Notes under the pieces: model-generated | What the model was told of the DNA's origin: nothing | The model's input: the letters and a program-made list of their open reading frames with translations, nothing else | Database searches by the model: none | In this document: in pieces, positions 1 to 9,473 of the stretch | Position numbering within the stretch: the stretch's first letter is position 1 | Layout: each line of letters starts with the position of its first letter | Translations under genes and position numbers: made by a program | DNA from: DUZB01 sp963747555 | Lineage (GTDB): Bacteria > Desulfobacterota > DSM-4660 > Desulfatiglandales > Desulfatiglandaceae | Length of the DNA stretch: 64,000 nt | Direction of reading: 5' to 3' | NCBI GenBank assembly: GCA_963747555.1 | Contig: CAVVFZ010000023.1 | Span: 186,001-250,000, forward strand

Positions 1-452
1 GTTATTTCACCATTACACTCATGGCCGCATTTGAACAGGGCCAGGATGCAAAGCTGGTTCAGAAAGAACTGGAAAAGACCGGGAAAACGAAAACATTGGC
101 GGTAAGCGTGCTTCCCCGCAGGAATAAGCCGGGCCCGCCTCCGGTCCAGGGAGAACCGTTCGTACTGATCGTCTCCGGCACGGACGCACCCGGAATTTTC
201 ACGGCCGTAACCACCTGCCTGGCGGAAAGAGCCATCAATGTGGAGAATCTGATCTGCCGTACGGGTGATGGTCTGTTTACCATCACAGGGGACTTGACCG
301 TTCCTGAAGAAGTGGATATCAAAGCCCTCCGGTCAAACATCATGGAAATTTTGGCTGAAAGGGAGGTAAACGTAACTTTGATGCACGGAGACATTTTTGC
401 TGCGACCAACCAAATCTCCATGCCCGCGGCCAACACAGGAGGAAGAAAATGA
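1..452 (+). CDS. ACT-domain protein, 5' end outside window
   Basis: The frame is open from the left edge of the window, so the first ATG at 21 is probably internal and the protein is truncated at its N-terminus. The visible part is the end of one ACT-like unit (a beta strand before position 21, then a helix) followed by a second full ACT domain at about residues 45-125 of the visible part, starting FVLIVSGTDAPGIFTAVT, the usual ligand-binding turn. Two-ACT proteins of this kind (glycine-cleavage-regulator-like, UPF0237-like) bind small molecules, often amino acids. The stop codon overlaps the next start (ATGA at 449-452), so the two are translationally coupled. The ACT plus DUF711 pairing is a recurring one; the ligand is unknown. 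Confidence 0.8.
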   Translation, partial: YFTITLMAAFEQGQDAKLVQKELEKTGKTKTLAVSVLPRRNKPGPPPVQGEPFVLIVSGTDAPGIFTAVTTCLAERAINVENLICRTGDGLFTITGDLTVPEEVDIKALRSNIMEILAEREVNVTLMHGDIFAATNQISMPAANTGGRK

Positions 453-1822
453 TCCGGAATGAAGATATTCTGGCAACGGTACGGATGTTTCGAGAAGAAC
501 ATCTCGATGTCCGGACCGTCACCCTGGGTATAAATATCGCGGATTGCGTTTCCCAAGATCCCACCGAGTTCTGCGATAAAGTAAAGATGAAAATAGAGCG
601 GATTGCCGGCCCTCTTGTACCGGTCTGCGACCGGATTTCCGACCGCTACGGAATCCCCGTTGTAAATAAACGAATTGCCATCTCACCCATCGGCTCCATA
701 GCCGGCCATCTGGATTCGGAAGGTCTCTATTTAATGGGCAGATCCCTTGATGAAGTGGCCAAGCTGGTTCGAGTGGACCTTCTGGGCGGTTATACGGCCC
801 TGGTACATAAAGGGACCACACCCGGTGAGGAACGCCTCATGGAAGCCTTGCCCGAAGTGCTTTCAAAAACAGAAAGGGTATGTGCATCCGTCAATGTAGC
901 TACCACAAAGGCCGGGATAAATATGAACGCCATATTGAAACTGGGCCGTATCATACAGCTGACGGCGCAAAAGAGCGCGGACAACGACGGATTTGCCTGT
1001 GCGAAACTCTGTGTCTTCGCCAATATGCCCGAAGACAATCCGTTCATGGCCGGCGCCTATCTCGGTTTCGGGGAATCGGAAGCAGTCATTCATGTGGGCG
1101 TCAGCGGTCCCGGCGTGGTCAAAAGGGCGATAGAAAGGCTGCGGGCACGAACACCTGATCCTGACTTGCAGGAACTGGCAAACACCATCAAACAGACGGC
1201 ATTTCGCGTGTCCAGGGTGGGGGAACTGGTAGGAAGGGAAGTCGCCGCAGGCGTGGGGTCTTCATTTGGAGGCATCGATCTCTCCCTGGCGCCAACCCCC
1301 ATGATGGGAGATTCGGTGGGTGAAATTCTTCAGGCCATGGGAATTGCGAAAATAGGCGCTCCGGGCAGCACCGCGGCCATTGCCATGCTCAATGATGCTG
1401 TGAAGAAGGGAGGCCTATTCGCCTCTTCCTCCGTGGGAGGCATGAGCGGGGCCTTTATCCCGGTGGCGGAAGACCGGGCGTTAGCGGAAGCAGCCGCCGA
1501 TGGAAGCCTCTCCATCGAAAAGCTGGAGGCCATGACATCGGTCTGTTCTGTAGGGCTCGACATGGTATGCATTCCGGGCGATACGGATGCGGATACCATA
1601 AGTGCGCTCATCGCCGATGAAATGGCCATCGGCGTCATCAATAACAAGACCACCGCAACTCGCCTGATTCCGGTTCCTGACAAAAAACCGGGAGAATGGG
1701 TTCACTGGGGAGGACTTTTCGGCTCTTCTCCCGTCATGGAGATCCGTGCATCCGGTTCATCGAGCGCTTTCGTCAGGTGCGGAGGCCGCATACCCGCGCC
1801 GGTTCATTCGTTTAAAAACTAA
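449..1822 (+). CDS. UPF0210/DUF711 (PFL-like) family protein
   Basis: A full-length 457-residue DUF711 protein. It opens with MIRNEDILATVRMFREEHLD and carries the family's conserved glycine-rich stretches (for example VNVATTKAGINMNAILKLG near residue 150 and FGGIDLSLAPTPM near residue 270). The family is distantly related in fold to pyruvate formate-lyase-type barrels but has no proven reaction. The start overlaps the stop of the ACT protein by four bases, which suggests the ACT protein is its regulatory or partner subunit. Cytoplasmic, with no signal peptide. Family assignment is firm; function is not known. Confidence 0.92.
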   Translation: MIRNEDILATVRMFREEHLDVRTVTLGINIADCVSQDPTEFCDKVKMKIERIAGPLVPVCDRISDRYGIPVVNKRIAISPIGSIAGHLDSEGLYLMGRSLDEVAKLVRVDLLGGYTALVHKGTTPGEERLMEALPEVLSKTERVCASVNVATTKAGINMNAILKLGRIIQLTAQKSADNDGFACAKLCVFANMPEDNPFMAGAYLGFGESEAVIHVGVSGPGVVKRAIERLRARTPDPDLQELANTIKQTAFRVSRVGELVGREVAAGVGSSFGGIDLSLAPTPMMGDSVGEILQAMGIAKIGAPGSTAAIAMLNDAVKKGGLFASSSVGGMSGAFIPVAEDRALAEAAADGSLSIEKLEAMTSVCSVGLDMVCIPGDTDADTISALIADEMAIGVINNKTTATRLIPVPDKKPGEWVHWGGLFGSSPVMEIRASGSSSAFVRCGGRIPAPVHSFKN

Positions 1823-1927
1823 TTGGAACGCAGATGAATGCACGCAATCTGCTGAACCACTCGGTTGATGCATTCCTTCACGGAAAAACTCTTGGGTTTT
1901 GTCGGCAATATGGAAGCTGACCCGTCA

Positions 1928-1958
1928 ATAAAAAAGGCAGGGTCTTTGTGACCCTGCC
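1928..1958 (-). terminator. Rho-independent terminator for the minus-strand gene at 2060
   Basis: A perfect 9-bp stem GGCAGGGTC/GACCCTGCC (1936-1944 and 1950-1958) with a 5-base loop. Read on the minus strand it is followed by TTTTTTATT. It lies about 100 bp after the stop of the minus-strand secreted protein. It could also slow plus-strand transcription leaving the DUF711 gene, but the T-tract is only on the minus side. Confidence 0.75.
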
Positions 1959-2059
1959 TTCCAAAACACAAACCAGCAAGAAATAGATGTCGCGATAGCA
2001 CAATCTCGGCGGGAAGGCGATGATGTTAATCGTATTATCTAAGCCCGCTGCGATTACGA

Positions 2060-2533
2060 TCAACCATCGTTTTCGGTCAGCAGCCTTGAATCAGCTTCCT
2101 GTTGCAACGTATCTATGTTGCGATCACTTCTACACGTAGATTGCGGGACCTCAAACACGATCCACTCACTCCAGTTGCCGCAGTCCCCCTCCACACACGC
2201 AATGACCGCCCATTGGCAACCTTCGATTATCCCACTGGGCGATACGGCACATTTTCCATTGATATCGCTGCACGCCGCCTCCTGGGCTGTGTACCAGGCT
2301 AGATATACCGGATCGCCCTCCAAATCACTGACTGTAAGGCAATACCGGGTTGCCCCGGGAACCGACTTCCATTCGTAAGTAGGACTTGAGGTGTCCACAA
2401 CGCCCTTGGGCGCCACCGGATTAGCTTTGTCCATGTCATATCGGCTCTCTGCCGTGCAGATCCCACACCCTAAGAGGCTAATAAGTACGACCTGGCAAAC
2501 GCCATATATCCTTCTCAACATATTCTTCCTCAT
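2060..2533 (-). CDS. Small secreted protein with one fibronectin-III-like domain
   Basis: 157 residues. The start at 2533 (MRKNMLRRIYGVCQ) is chosen because AAGGAGG lies 7-8 bases upstream and a signal peptide follows at once (hydrophobic VVLISLLGCGICTA, cut near residue 28). The longer frame starting at 2620 lacks this. Residues 45-130 match the short fibronectin-like or carbohydrate-binding-like repeats common in deltaproteobacterial exported proteins: SPTYEWKSVPGATRYCLTV, then a WYT turn and a NWSEW ending. Four cysteines in this region could form disulfides. Exported or periplasmic. I infer a binding or structural role only. Confidence 0.75.
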   Translation of the reverse strand: MRKNMLRRIYGVCQVVLISLLGCGICTAESRYDMDKANPVAPKGVVDTSSPTYEWKSVPGATRYCLTVSDLEGDPVYLAWYTAQEAACSDINGKCAVSPSGIIEGCQWAVIACVEGDCGNWSEWIVFEVPQSTCRSDRNIDTLQQEADSRLLTENDG

Positions 2534-2863
2534 TGCACAATCCTCCTTGGTTTCTCTGTTACGATCCGCAATTGCCTCTGGCGATGTCCTTGTTGCAAGT
2601 CGTGGGTGTGGCCCCTCCATGACTTATAAATCGTTGATGAAATCCTGAAATTCCTGCCCCCTGTCCTTGCGAAAACGAAATGATCTGCGAGGAACAGGAG
2701 GAGGGGTTAGGGTAAATAAGAAGATGAATGGTTGAAATCGTGCATTATGGTATGGCTTTCATCATTTTCCGTCAATACTGGTTTTTTACCTGGGGGTATT
2801 TTAAAATATAGGCCAATATTATAATAACAAAACCTGACTTTTTGCCCAATGTTTGATGGGTGT
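2534..2863. other. AT-rich intergenic region
   Basis: 330 bases between two minus-strand genes with no convincing open frame. The left part holds the ribosome-binding site of the secreted protein. The stretch 2790-2845 is very AT-rich and probably contains the end of the response-regulator transcript and the promoter of the secreted protein. I could not fix a -35/-10 pair with confidence. Confidence 0.4.
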
Positions 2864-3493
2864 TTACCTCTTTTTAAGCCCCAGCTTTTCCCGTATGTTG
2901 GCTCGATGCCAGTCGACTGTTCTCCTGCTCACGCTCAGAATATCTGCGATCTCCTGGCTTCTTTTCCCCTCTTTGATGAGAGCGATCACGCGCGATTCCA
3001 TTTGTGTAAGCGTGATATCTGAAGAAGCATTATGCCAGTAAGTGTTGGATAAACAATTACTAAAATCTGCCAAATCCTCCTTATCCGGAGGTAAATCTTT
3101 CCCCATTATGGAATTCCGGAGGCCCATTTCAATGGCTGCTTTTATCTGGGCACTGTGAAATGGTTTGACCACATATCCAGCCACTTCTCTTCTGTACGCC
3201 CTGTCAAAAATTTCTTGTTCGGCGTGGCCGGTAACTAAAATAATAGGGATATTTTGTACGGACCTTATTTTATCGATGGCCTGAATACCATCTATTTTCC
3301 CGGGCATCTTGACATCCATAAGGATCAGATCCGGCCGTAACCGTCTTGCCATGATAACGGACTCTTCCCCTGATTCCGCAATTCCCGCAATCATATAACC
3401 GCAGGAAGTGAGGAGCTCTTCCAGTTCCATGGAAACCACCATGTCGTCTTCAGCAATCATGATTCTTTTCATGTTGTGATCCATACTGGACAT
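2864..3493 (-). CDS. Response regulator, receiver plus LuxR-type HTH
   Basis: 209 residues. Residues 8-125 form a CheY-like receiver: acidic pocket AEDD, phospho-acceptor Asp in LILMDVKMPG, the Thr of ILVTGHAE, and the Lys of GYVVKPFH. The C-terminal 60 residues are a LuxR/GerE helix-turn-helix (LTQMESRVIALIKEGKRSQE, then IADILSVSRRTVDWHRANI). The family acts as phosphorylation-controlled transcription factors. No cognate kinase is adjacent; murJ lies 60 bases upstream on the same strand. A GGGGG run sits 5 bases before the chosen ATG. The target genes are unknown; the downstream secreted protein is one candidate. Confidence 0.9.
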   Translation of the reverse strand: MSSMDHNMKRIMIAEDDMVVSMELEELLTSCGYMIAGIAESGEESVIMARRLRPDLILMDVKMPGKIDGIQAIDKIRSVQNIPIILVTGHAEQEIFDRAYRREVAGYVVKPFHSAQIKAAIEMGLRNSIMGKDLPPDKEDLADFSNCLSNTYWHNASSDITLTQMESRVIALIKEGKRSQEIADILSVSRRTVDWHRANIREKLGLKKR

Positions 3494-3553
3494 TCATACC
3501 CCCGTTTCGGCTTTTTTGGCTTGGTTTTTGAGGAGACCGAACAATAGGATCGA

Positions 3554-5095
3554 TCACCGTAACAAAGCAAGAAAATCATGCATTTTAAACGCCTTCACGA
3601 GCGGGTATAGAAGGCACAGGAAAATCAGGCCTGCTGCCGTACAGGAAGCCAGAGCGCCCGGGTAGGTCTGCGTGTTGAGCCACAAAGAAATGAAACGTCT
3701 GATCCCTTCCAATACTACCCCCAGAAAAATGCTCGAAAGGACCATTTTACCAACCATCAGATAGACGGCTACGCTCTCACGGTTTTTCGTACGCCGATTC
3801 CAGATGGCATAAAGAAGTGCAACCTGCATGAACGCCGATAGAGAAACACCAAGGGCGACCCCCGGAGCGCCGAACCGATTCATGCCTACCAAAAAAACAG
3901 GGATGCTCAAAATCACCGCAAGCGTTCCCAAAAGGGCTGGAAGAAGCGTATTCTGCATGGCATAATATCCTCTCACCACAATCGTCTGGGCGGAAAAGGC
4001 AAAGGCACCGAACATGAGATAGGGAAGAAGATGGGCAGTCAACGCGGTGGCAGCAGCACCAAACCGGCCTCTTTGGAAGAGGAGGAAAACCACCTCGTGC
4101 CGGAGTACAATCATTAGCACGGAAAAAGGTATGACAAGAGACAAGGCGGTCAGGGTCCGGTTCATGAGCTTTTTCATCTCATCTATCTTTCCCTGAGCCA
4201 CAAGGTTGGACATGAAAGGGTACGACGCGACGCCCACGGCCTGCCCGAAAAGACCAACCAGAATGAAAACAATTCTCAAACCATAGTTTAAAGCGGCAAC
4301 CGTTCCCTTGGGCATGTAAGAACCGAAGAACCGGAAAAAGACCTCCGTTGAAAAAACCATGGTAAGGCCCAGAATAAGAGGGAGCGTAAGGAAGAAATAC
4401 CGCCTCACATCCGGATGCCGAAAATTCATGCTGGGCACAAATTTCATTCCAATCCGGCCGGCGCCAATCCATTGCACCAGAAAATTCCCGATAAAAGCCC
4501 CCCCCAGCACGCCCCAGGCAAAGCCCTCCATTCCGATTCGAGGGGCCAAAAAAAGACCTCCGGCCACAATTCCCAGATTGTAAAGCAGAGGAGCCAGGGC
4601 AGGAAGAAAAAACCGTTCCCGGGCAAATTGCACCGCCATAAAGAGCCCCCCGGCAAAAAAGAAAAACTGGGCAGGCAGGACAATGCAGGTCATTCTCACC
4701 GTAAGCGCTCTGACAGCCGGGTCCTCGACGCCTGGAGCAATGATATCCACCAGGGTATCTGTCCAGAGACAGCCGGCGAGAATCAAAAGGAGGAGAAAGA
4801 AACCGAAAACAGTAAAGATTATCGAAAAAACCCGCCACCCCTCCTCTTCCATATCCCTGGCGAGATAGCTACTGAAAATGGGGATAAACGTAATGGAAAG
4901 AAAACCCGTAGCGGCCACATGATTCAAGATCTCCGGGAGCAGGAAGGCCAACTGATAGGCATCCACCTGGCTTCCCGCACCTCCCACATAAGCGACCACC
5001 GCCTCCCGAAACAAGCCGATGATTCGACTCAGGAAAACGGAAGACATCATGATGAAGGAGGCAATGCCCACCTTTCTGTAAAGAGATCCCTTCAT
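3554..5095 (-). CDS. murJ: Lipid II flippase MurJ (MviN family)
   Basis: 513 residues with about 14 hydrophobic segments and the MviN signature near the N-terminus (SVFLSRIIGLFREAVVA, then GAGSQVDAYQLAFLLPEILN). Members flip the lipid-linked peptidoglycan precursor lipid II to the outer face of the inner membrane. Length is normal for the family and no lesion is seen. The gene is the first of a minus-strand run leading into the response regulator. Paralogues sometimes serve O-antigen or capsule export, but nothing here points that way. Confidence 0.93.
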   Translation of the reverse strand: MKGSLYRKVGIASFIMMSSVFLSRIIGLFREAVVAYVGGAGSQVDAYQLAFLLPEILNHVAATGFLSITFIPIFSSYLARDMEEEGWRVFSIIFTVFGFFLLLLILAGCLWTDTLVDIIAPGVEDPAVRALTVRMTCIVLPAQFFFFAGGLFMAVQFARERFFLPALAPLLYNLGIVAGGLFLAPRIGMEGFAWGVLGGAFIGNFLVQWIGAGRIGMKFVPSMNFRHPDVRRYFFLTLPLILGLTMVFSTEVFFRFFGSYMPKGTVAALNYGLRIVFILVGLFGQAVGVASYPFMSNLVAQGKIDEMKKLMNRTLTALSLVIPFSVLMIVLRHEVVFLLFQRGRFGAAATALTAHLLPYLMFGAFAFSAQTIVVRGYYAMQNTLLPALLGTLAVILSIPVFLVGMNRFGAPGVALGVSLSAFMQVALLYAIWNRRTKNRESVAVYLMVGKMVLSSIFLGVVLEGIRRFISLWLNTQTYPGALASCTAAGLIFLCLLYPLVKAFKMHDFLALLR

Positions 5096-5368
5096 AGGCA
5101 GGAATTCCTATACATTTCCAGGCTTCATGGGTAGACAACTTCTCATAATTTCAGACTGCATTTAACATCCTTCATCCTGCAATAATGAAAATTATTCAGA
5201 TATCTCAATGAGTATTAAAGCGTCATCGAACCGCATGGGCAACGAGTATAAAGGACCCCATCCCATCAGTCAACAGCATCCACCGATGTTGGCCAATTAC
5301 CCTGATATACCCTCCGCAATCGGAAGCGAAAACCCACAATAAGAATTGCTGCAGCATCCATTTTTTCT

Positions 5369-5397
5369 TTGACTGAATCCGTTCGCTGAATTATCCT
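5369..5397 (+). promoter_or_regulatory. Possible sigma-70 promoter for the FabF-like gene
   Basis: TTGACT (5369-5374) and TATCCT (5392-5397) are separated by 17 bases, about 160 bases before the FabF-like start. This is the best candidate in the 460-base gap 5096-5555, between divergent murJ and the synthase. I see no gene in that gap. Confidence 0.35.
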
Positions 5398-5555
5398 CAT
5401 TGAGGAATATCGAACGCGAGCGTCCCGGGCGCTTTCACGGGATTTGGGTATGGTTGCCGCGAAAAGGCCTGAGAAATCTTCATCCATCCAGCAAGGCAAC
5501 GGGCCTTTACTATCCCTTGAGAAATCAATCCCAATGCATTGCAGAAAGGCTTCCA

Positions 5556-6857
5556 ATGAAAAGAAGAGTAGTCATTACAGGTCTGGGTCCGGTCACCCCC
5601 ATCGGAATCGGTAAAGAAGAATTTTGGGATTCTCTCCTTTCCGGAAAATCCGGAGCCGGAAGAGTCCATTTTGAGGGTGTTGACATGGAGCAGTATAACT
5701 CCAAAATTGCCTGTGCCATTGAAAATTTTTCCCTGACGGACTTCATCGAAAGAAGCAAAGACAATAAATATCTGGGACGAACCTCCCAATTTGCCATTGC
5801 CGGAGCCAAGCTGGCGCTTGAAGACGCGGGTTTTACCCTCGAACCCGTTGTTGTGGAAAGGGGACCCAAAACCTATTGTATTAAAGGGGAAAGTCCTTCG
5901 AAGGTAGGTGTTATTCTTGGTGTTGGAAGCCAGAATATGGATTTGTGCGAAAAATCCTTTTACCGCTTTGTGAAATCAAACGGTCCTAAAAAAGTCTCGC
6001 CCTTTGCACTCCCCCATTCACAGATTTGTGCCGTAGCGGTGAACGTGACCGTCAAATTCGGAATCCTGGGGGTCGCGTTCAATGTTTCCACTGCCTGCGC
6101 ATCCGCCAACCATGCTATCATCGAAGGGTATAAGCAGATCGTGTTAGGGGATGAAAAAGTCATCGTAACCGGAGGGGCCGATGCGTGCATAACACCCCTG
6201 GTATTTGGGGGTTTCGTGGCCCTGAATGCCATGAGTACGAGAAATGACGATCCCCAAAAAGCCTCCCGGCCATTTGATAAGGATCGGGACGGATTCGTTA
6301 TGGGAGAGGGCGCAGGCATTATCATTCTCGAGGAGCTGGAACACGCCCTGGAAAGAGGCGCCAGAATCTACTGCGAGATCACCGGATATGGCGCTACTTC
6401 CGATGCCTATCATATTACGGTTCCTGAACCGGGGGGAGAGATGCAGGCCAAGGCCATGAAGGACGCGCTGAGAAGGGGGCAAACGGAGCCGGAGGAAATC
6501 GACTACATCAATGCCCACGGTACCTCAACGCCGTTGAATGATCCTGTTGAAACCACGGCCATAAAGAACGCCTTAGGCAAACACGCGTACCATGTCCCCA
6601 TCAGCTCCACAAAGTCCATGGCCGGACATCTCATAGGAGCTTCAGGGGGAATAGAAGCCATTGCAATGGCCTTGATGTTTGAAAGGAATACAATCCATCC
6701 GACCATCAACCTCGATCATCCAGCGGAAGACTGCGACCTTGACTATGTCCCCAATAAGCCCAGGGAGAAGGTGATTGCCAAGGCCATCAGCAACAGCTTT
6801 GGATTCGGGGGCCAGAATGCCTGCATCCTGTTCGAACGGCATGAAAACAACCGGTAG
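5556..6857 (+). CDS. fabF: Beta-ketoacyl-ACP synthase II-like (FabF family)
   Basis: 433 residues from the ATG at 5556 (MKRRVVITGLGPVTPIGIG), where the family alignment begins. It carries the thiolase-fold catalytic triad: Cys in NVSTACASANHAI, His in NAHGTSTPLND and His in GHLIGASGG. The enzyme condenses malonyl-ACP with acyl-ACP. About 15 extra residues sit near position 95 (around VERGPKTYCIKGESPSKVG), where typical FabF has a short loop, and the region before the nucleophile also diverges. It may therefore be a specialised KAS and not the main FabF. No ACP or other fab gene adjoins; the next gene converges. Confidence 0.88.
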   Translation: MKRRVVITGLGPVTPIGIGKEEFWDSLLSGKSGAGRVHFEGVDMEQYNSKIACAIENFSLTDFIERSKDNKYLGRTSQFAIAGAKLALEDAGFTLEPVVVERGPKTYCIKGESPSKVGVILGVGSQNMDLCEKSFYRFVKSNGPKKVSPFALPHSQICAVAVNVTVKFGILGVAFNVSTACASANHAIIEGYKQIVLGDEKVIVTGGADACITPLVFGGFVALNAMSTRNDDPQKASRPFDKDRDGFVMGEGAGIIILEELEHALERGARIYCEITGYGATSDAYHITVPEPGGEMQAKAMKDALRRGQTEPEEIDYINAHGTSTPLNDPVETTAIKNALGKHAYHVPISSTKSMAGHLIGASGGIEAIAMALMFERNTIHPTINLDHPAEDCDLDYVPNKPREKVIAKAISNSFGFGGQNACILFERHENNR

Positions 6858-6884
6858 CATGACGGACAGGAAAACCCGTGATCT

Positions 6885-8165
6885 TCACTTGGGAAATGTT
6901 TCTTTCATAAACAAAGTACAGAGGACACATACGATGGAAGATCCAAGCAATACCATCAAGATGGTGGTATAACCTTCCAGTGAATAGGCTCCTGCCGGCG
7001 TCTTGGGGTACATGTCCAGAATTTCCCCCAAAAAAGGCATGAACACCGCCCCTCCTAAAAAGGGAAAAAGGTTGACAAGACCCACCGATGTACCTGCAAT
7101 TTCAATCGGAAAAAGTTCTTTGGTGGTCGTAAATCCGATAACCACCACGGAGGAGGCAAAGAGGGAAAGCAATAGAAAGACGATAAACAGGGTGAAATGA
7201 GTGAGACCAGAAGGGTATGCACAAAGAACCAAGAGTTCCAGCGCCAGACCCAGACTGCAGCAGACGATGACCTTTTTCCTGCTTTTGAGAATTTTATCGG
7301 ACAAAAACCCCAAAAAAGGACTTCCACCGATCATGCCCCATGCGATCATACTCAGGACGGCGCCGGCCTCGGCCCTCGTTAAACCATAAACATCCATGAG
7401 ATAAGGACCGCTCCATAACGCCCCGAATCCGAAGAAAATACCACAGTCAAAAAAATACCATACAGCGAGGGGCCAGAAATATTTCTCGGAGACCACCCGG
7501 CGAAATCCATCCCAGAGGGGTATTTTTTCCATAGCGGGGTCGGTTTTCCCCTGCTTGTCCGCCAACTCGGAAAGGGGGGGCCATCCCTTGTCTTCGGGCC
7601 GATCTCTGACAACAATCCAGACCAGGAGCAATAGGGCGAAGGTGGCGGCGCCAATCAGTTCAAAAGAAACCCTCCACCCGAAAAGACCCGTCATCAAGGC
7701 CAGCGCCCATGTGGCTCCCAGTGCCCCCGCCCCTCCAATGGCGTTTAGCAACCCGGCCATCAAGGCAAATTCATTTGCACGAAACCACCTGGATATGATT
7801 TTCATGGTGGGGATAAATACCATGGATACGCCAAGCCCCACCATGACCCTTCCCACAAAGGCCATTCCGATTCCCGAGGCCAGACCGAACAGGATGCTCC
7901 CGACGGAGGCGATCAAGAGGGAGAAGGTGACCGTCTTTCGAGGGCCCAGGGAATCTGAAAGGAGCCCGGCAGGAATCTGCATGGCCGCGTAACAGTAAAA
8001 GTACACCGAACCCAGAAGTCCCAGGACACTGGCGGTGGTCTGAAAATCCCTCACAAGTTCGTTCGCGACAACCGACAGGGACAACCGGTGAAAATATACG
8101 AAAAAATATCCCAACCCCAGGATCGTGAAAACAGCCCATCGAAACCTGTTCATCTCTTTATTCAT
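6885..8165 (-). CDS. Major facilitator superfamily transporter
   Basis: 426 residues from MNKEMNRFRWAVFTILGLG. Twelve hydrophobic segments, with the MFS loop motif between TM2 and TM3 (GLLSDSLGPRKTV) and a matching motif after TM8 (LSDKILKSRKK). The longer frame to 8258 would overlap the upstream DUF362 gene, so the start at 8165, 33 bases after that stop, is preferred. It probably shares a transcript with the DUF362 gene. The substrate is unknown; the sequence looks like organic-anion or sugar-phosphate family members. Confidence 0.85.
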   Translation of the reverse strand: MNKEMNRFRWAVFTILGLGYFFVYFHRLSLSVVANELVRDFQTTASVLGLLGSVYFYCYAAMQIPAGLLSDSLGPRKTVTFSLLIASVGSILFGLASGIGMAFVGRVMVGLGVSMVFIPTMKIISRWFRANEFALMAGLLNAIGGAGALGATWALALMTGLFGWRVSFELIGAATFALLLLVWIVVRDRPEDKGWPPLSELADKQGKTDPAMEKIPLWDGFRRVVSEKYFWPLAVWYFFDCGIFFGFGALWSGPYLMDVYGLTRAEAGAVLSMIAWGMIGGSPFLGFLSDKILKSRKKVIVCCSLGLALELLVLCAYPSGLTHFTLFIVFLLLSLFASSVVVIGFTTTKELFPIEIAGTSVGLVNLFPFLGGAVFMPFLGEILDMYPKTPAGAYSLEGYTTILMVLLGSSIVCVLCTLFMKETFPK

Positions 8166-8197
8166 CAATGTCCCCGCCTCATCTCTCCGGTTTCCCC

Positions 8198-9370
8198 TTA
8201 CCTCTGCGCAAGTCGATAAAATAAGGAGGTTTTCAGAACAATTGCATCCTCTGAGCACATCTCATGACAGCAATAGCAGCGGATGCACTTGCTTTCGTCA
8301 ATTTGCGCATACGTCTTTTGGGAATTTTTCACCATGGAAATAGCCTTTGCGGGGCATGCCTGATAACACGCTGCGCAGGCAACGCAGTTTTTCTTCAAAA
8401 TCCTTGGTTTTCGTGAGAGACTGTCTTTGAAAATCGGCTGCAGCGGTCTCTGCCACCAGGAAAGATGGTTAACAAATCCCGTTCCTTCCGTAATGGTTGG
8501 AGGGAATTTAAAATCAGAAACTTTCAATGAGGACAAAGGCGCGCCGATCAGTTCTATCTGCTCGATCCGGTGGGGACGGATACCGCGCTTTTCGGCCTGA
8601 ACCAGGAAGGGGTTATTTTTTCGATCCAATCCCATGATTTCGCCGGCCACCACATCCAGAGCAAGGGCATTTTCGGCGGCCAGAATCAGGCCGACCTTTT
8701 TGGGATCGCCTGTTCCCGGACCGTCGCCCTCCATGGCCATCACCGCGTCCATGATGGATACCCGAGACGGAACAGCCAGCATGAGATCGAGAAGCATATT
8801 CACAAAAAGACTCTTGTCGGCTAACTTTGCGTGATAACCTGGTTTGGTGCGCCCGGGAATCACCCCGAAGTGATTTTTTACGGCGCCGGTCATGTGGGTA
8901 AAAGAATGCGTCTTCAACTTGCACAGATTCAGCATGCCGTCCGCTTTTAAGACCGGCGTGATGACCTCAAACCATTTGATCAACTCCCCCTCGGGAAAAG
9001 ATAATTTTTCAAACGACGTATCAAAATTGAGTTCCGCCCCCGAATCTTGGGCCGCCTGCCACATGCCGTTCGTATGGTAGATTTTCTCAAGAACCGCTTT
9101 TGTGTACCTGAATCCGGAACCCGGGCTATCCACGATAAGAGCTTTCGCTTTTTCCTTCGTCACCATGCGAGCCACGGCGGTAACCACTGCAGGGTGGGTA
9201 GATACCGCCTCATCCGGCCTTGCTTCCCGGAGCAGGTTCACTTTCAGTGCAATGTCTTCTCCCTTCCTGACGAAACGGTTCATTCCCCCCATCATTTCCA
9301 GGAGTTCATTCATTTTGCTTTCGGTCTGGGCATACTCCCCACATTTGACCACATAGACCCTGTTGTCCAC
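8198..9370 (-). CDS. DUF362 iron-sulfur protein with two 4Fe-4S clusters
   Basis: 390 residues. The DUF362 domain fills residues 1-300 (for example ALKVNLLREARPDE and the KLKTHSFTHMTGAVKNHFG motif). The C-terminus carries two ferredoxin motifs, CVACAACYQACP and CIRCYCCHEMC, each able to bind a 4Fe-4S cluster. These proteins are common in anaerobes and are thought to be cytoplasmic electron carriers or maturation factors, with no reaction proven. The gene is divergent from TVP38 and is followed at 33 bases by the MFS gene. Confidence 0.9.
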   Translation of the reverse strand: MDNRVYVVKCGEYAQTESKMNELLEMMGGMNRFVRKGEDIALKVNLLREARPDEAVSTHPAVVTAVARMVTKEKAKALIVDSPGSGFRYTKAVLEKIYHTNGMWQAAQDSGAELNFDTSFEKLSFPEGELIKWFEVITPVLKADGMLNLCKLKTHSFTHMTGAVKNHFGVIPGRTKPGYHAKLADKSLFVNMLLDLMLAVPSRVSIMDAVMAMEGDGPGTGDPKKVGLILAAENALALDVVAGEIMGLDRKNNPFLVQAEKRGIRPHRIEQIELIGAPLSSLKVSDFKFPPTITEGTGFVNHLSWWQRPLQPIFKDSLSRKPRILKKNCVACAACYQACPAKAISMVKNSQKTYAQIDESKCIRCYCCHEMCSEDAIVLKTSLFYRLAQR

Positions 9371-9473
9371 GGATTCTCCTCTTTACAATTGAATAAGCTG
9401 CTGTATTATAGAGACAGTCAACGGGAGGCACAAGAAGAAATCATATCGAAACCGCTCCAGCACTCCAACCTTC

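Noticed and set aside
4415..5134. Long plus-strand open frame of 239 codons
   Set aside because: It is the antisense shadow of murJ, with a composition full of Lys, His and Gln and no family match.
5349..5354. CTGCAG sites, the expected target of the PstI-like system
   Set aside because: Several CTGCAG sites occur across the window, so there is no site avoidance to report; with an active methyltransferase they would simply be methylated.
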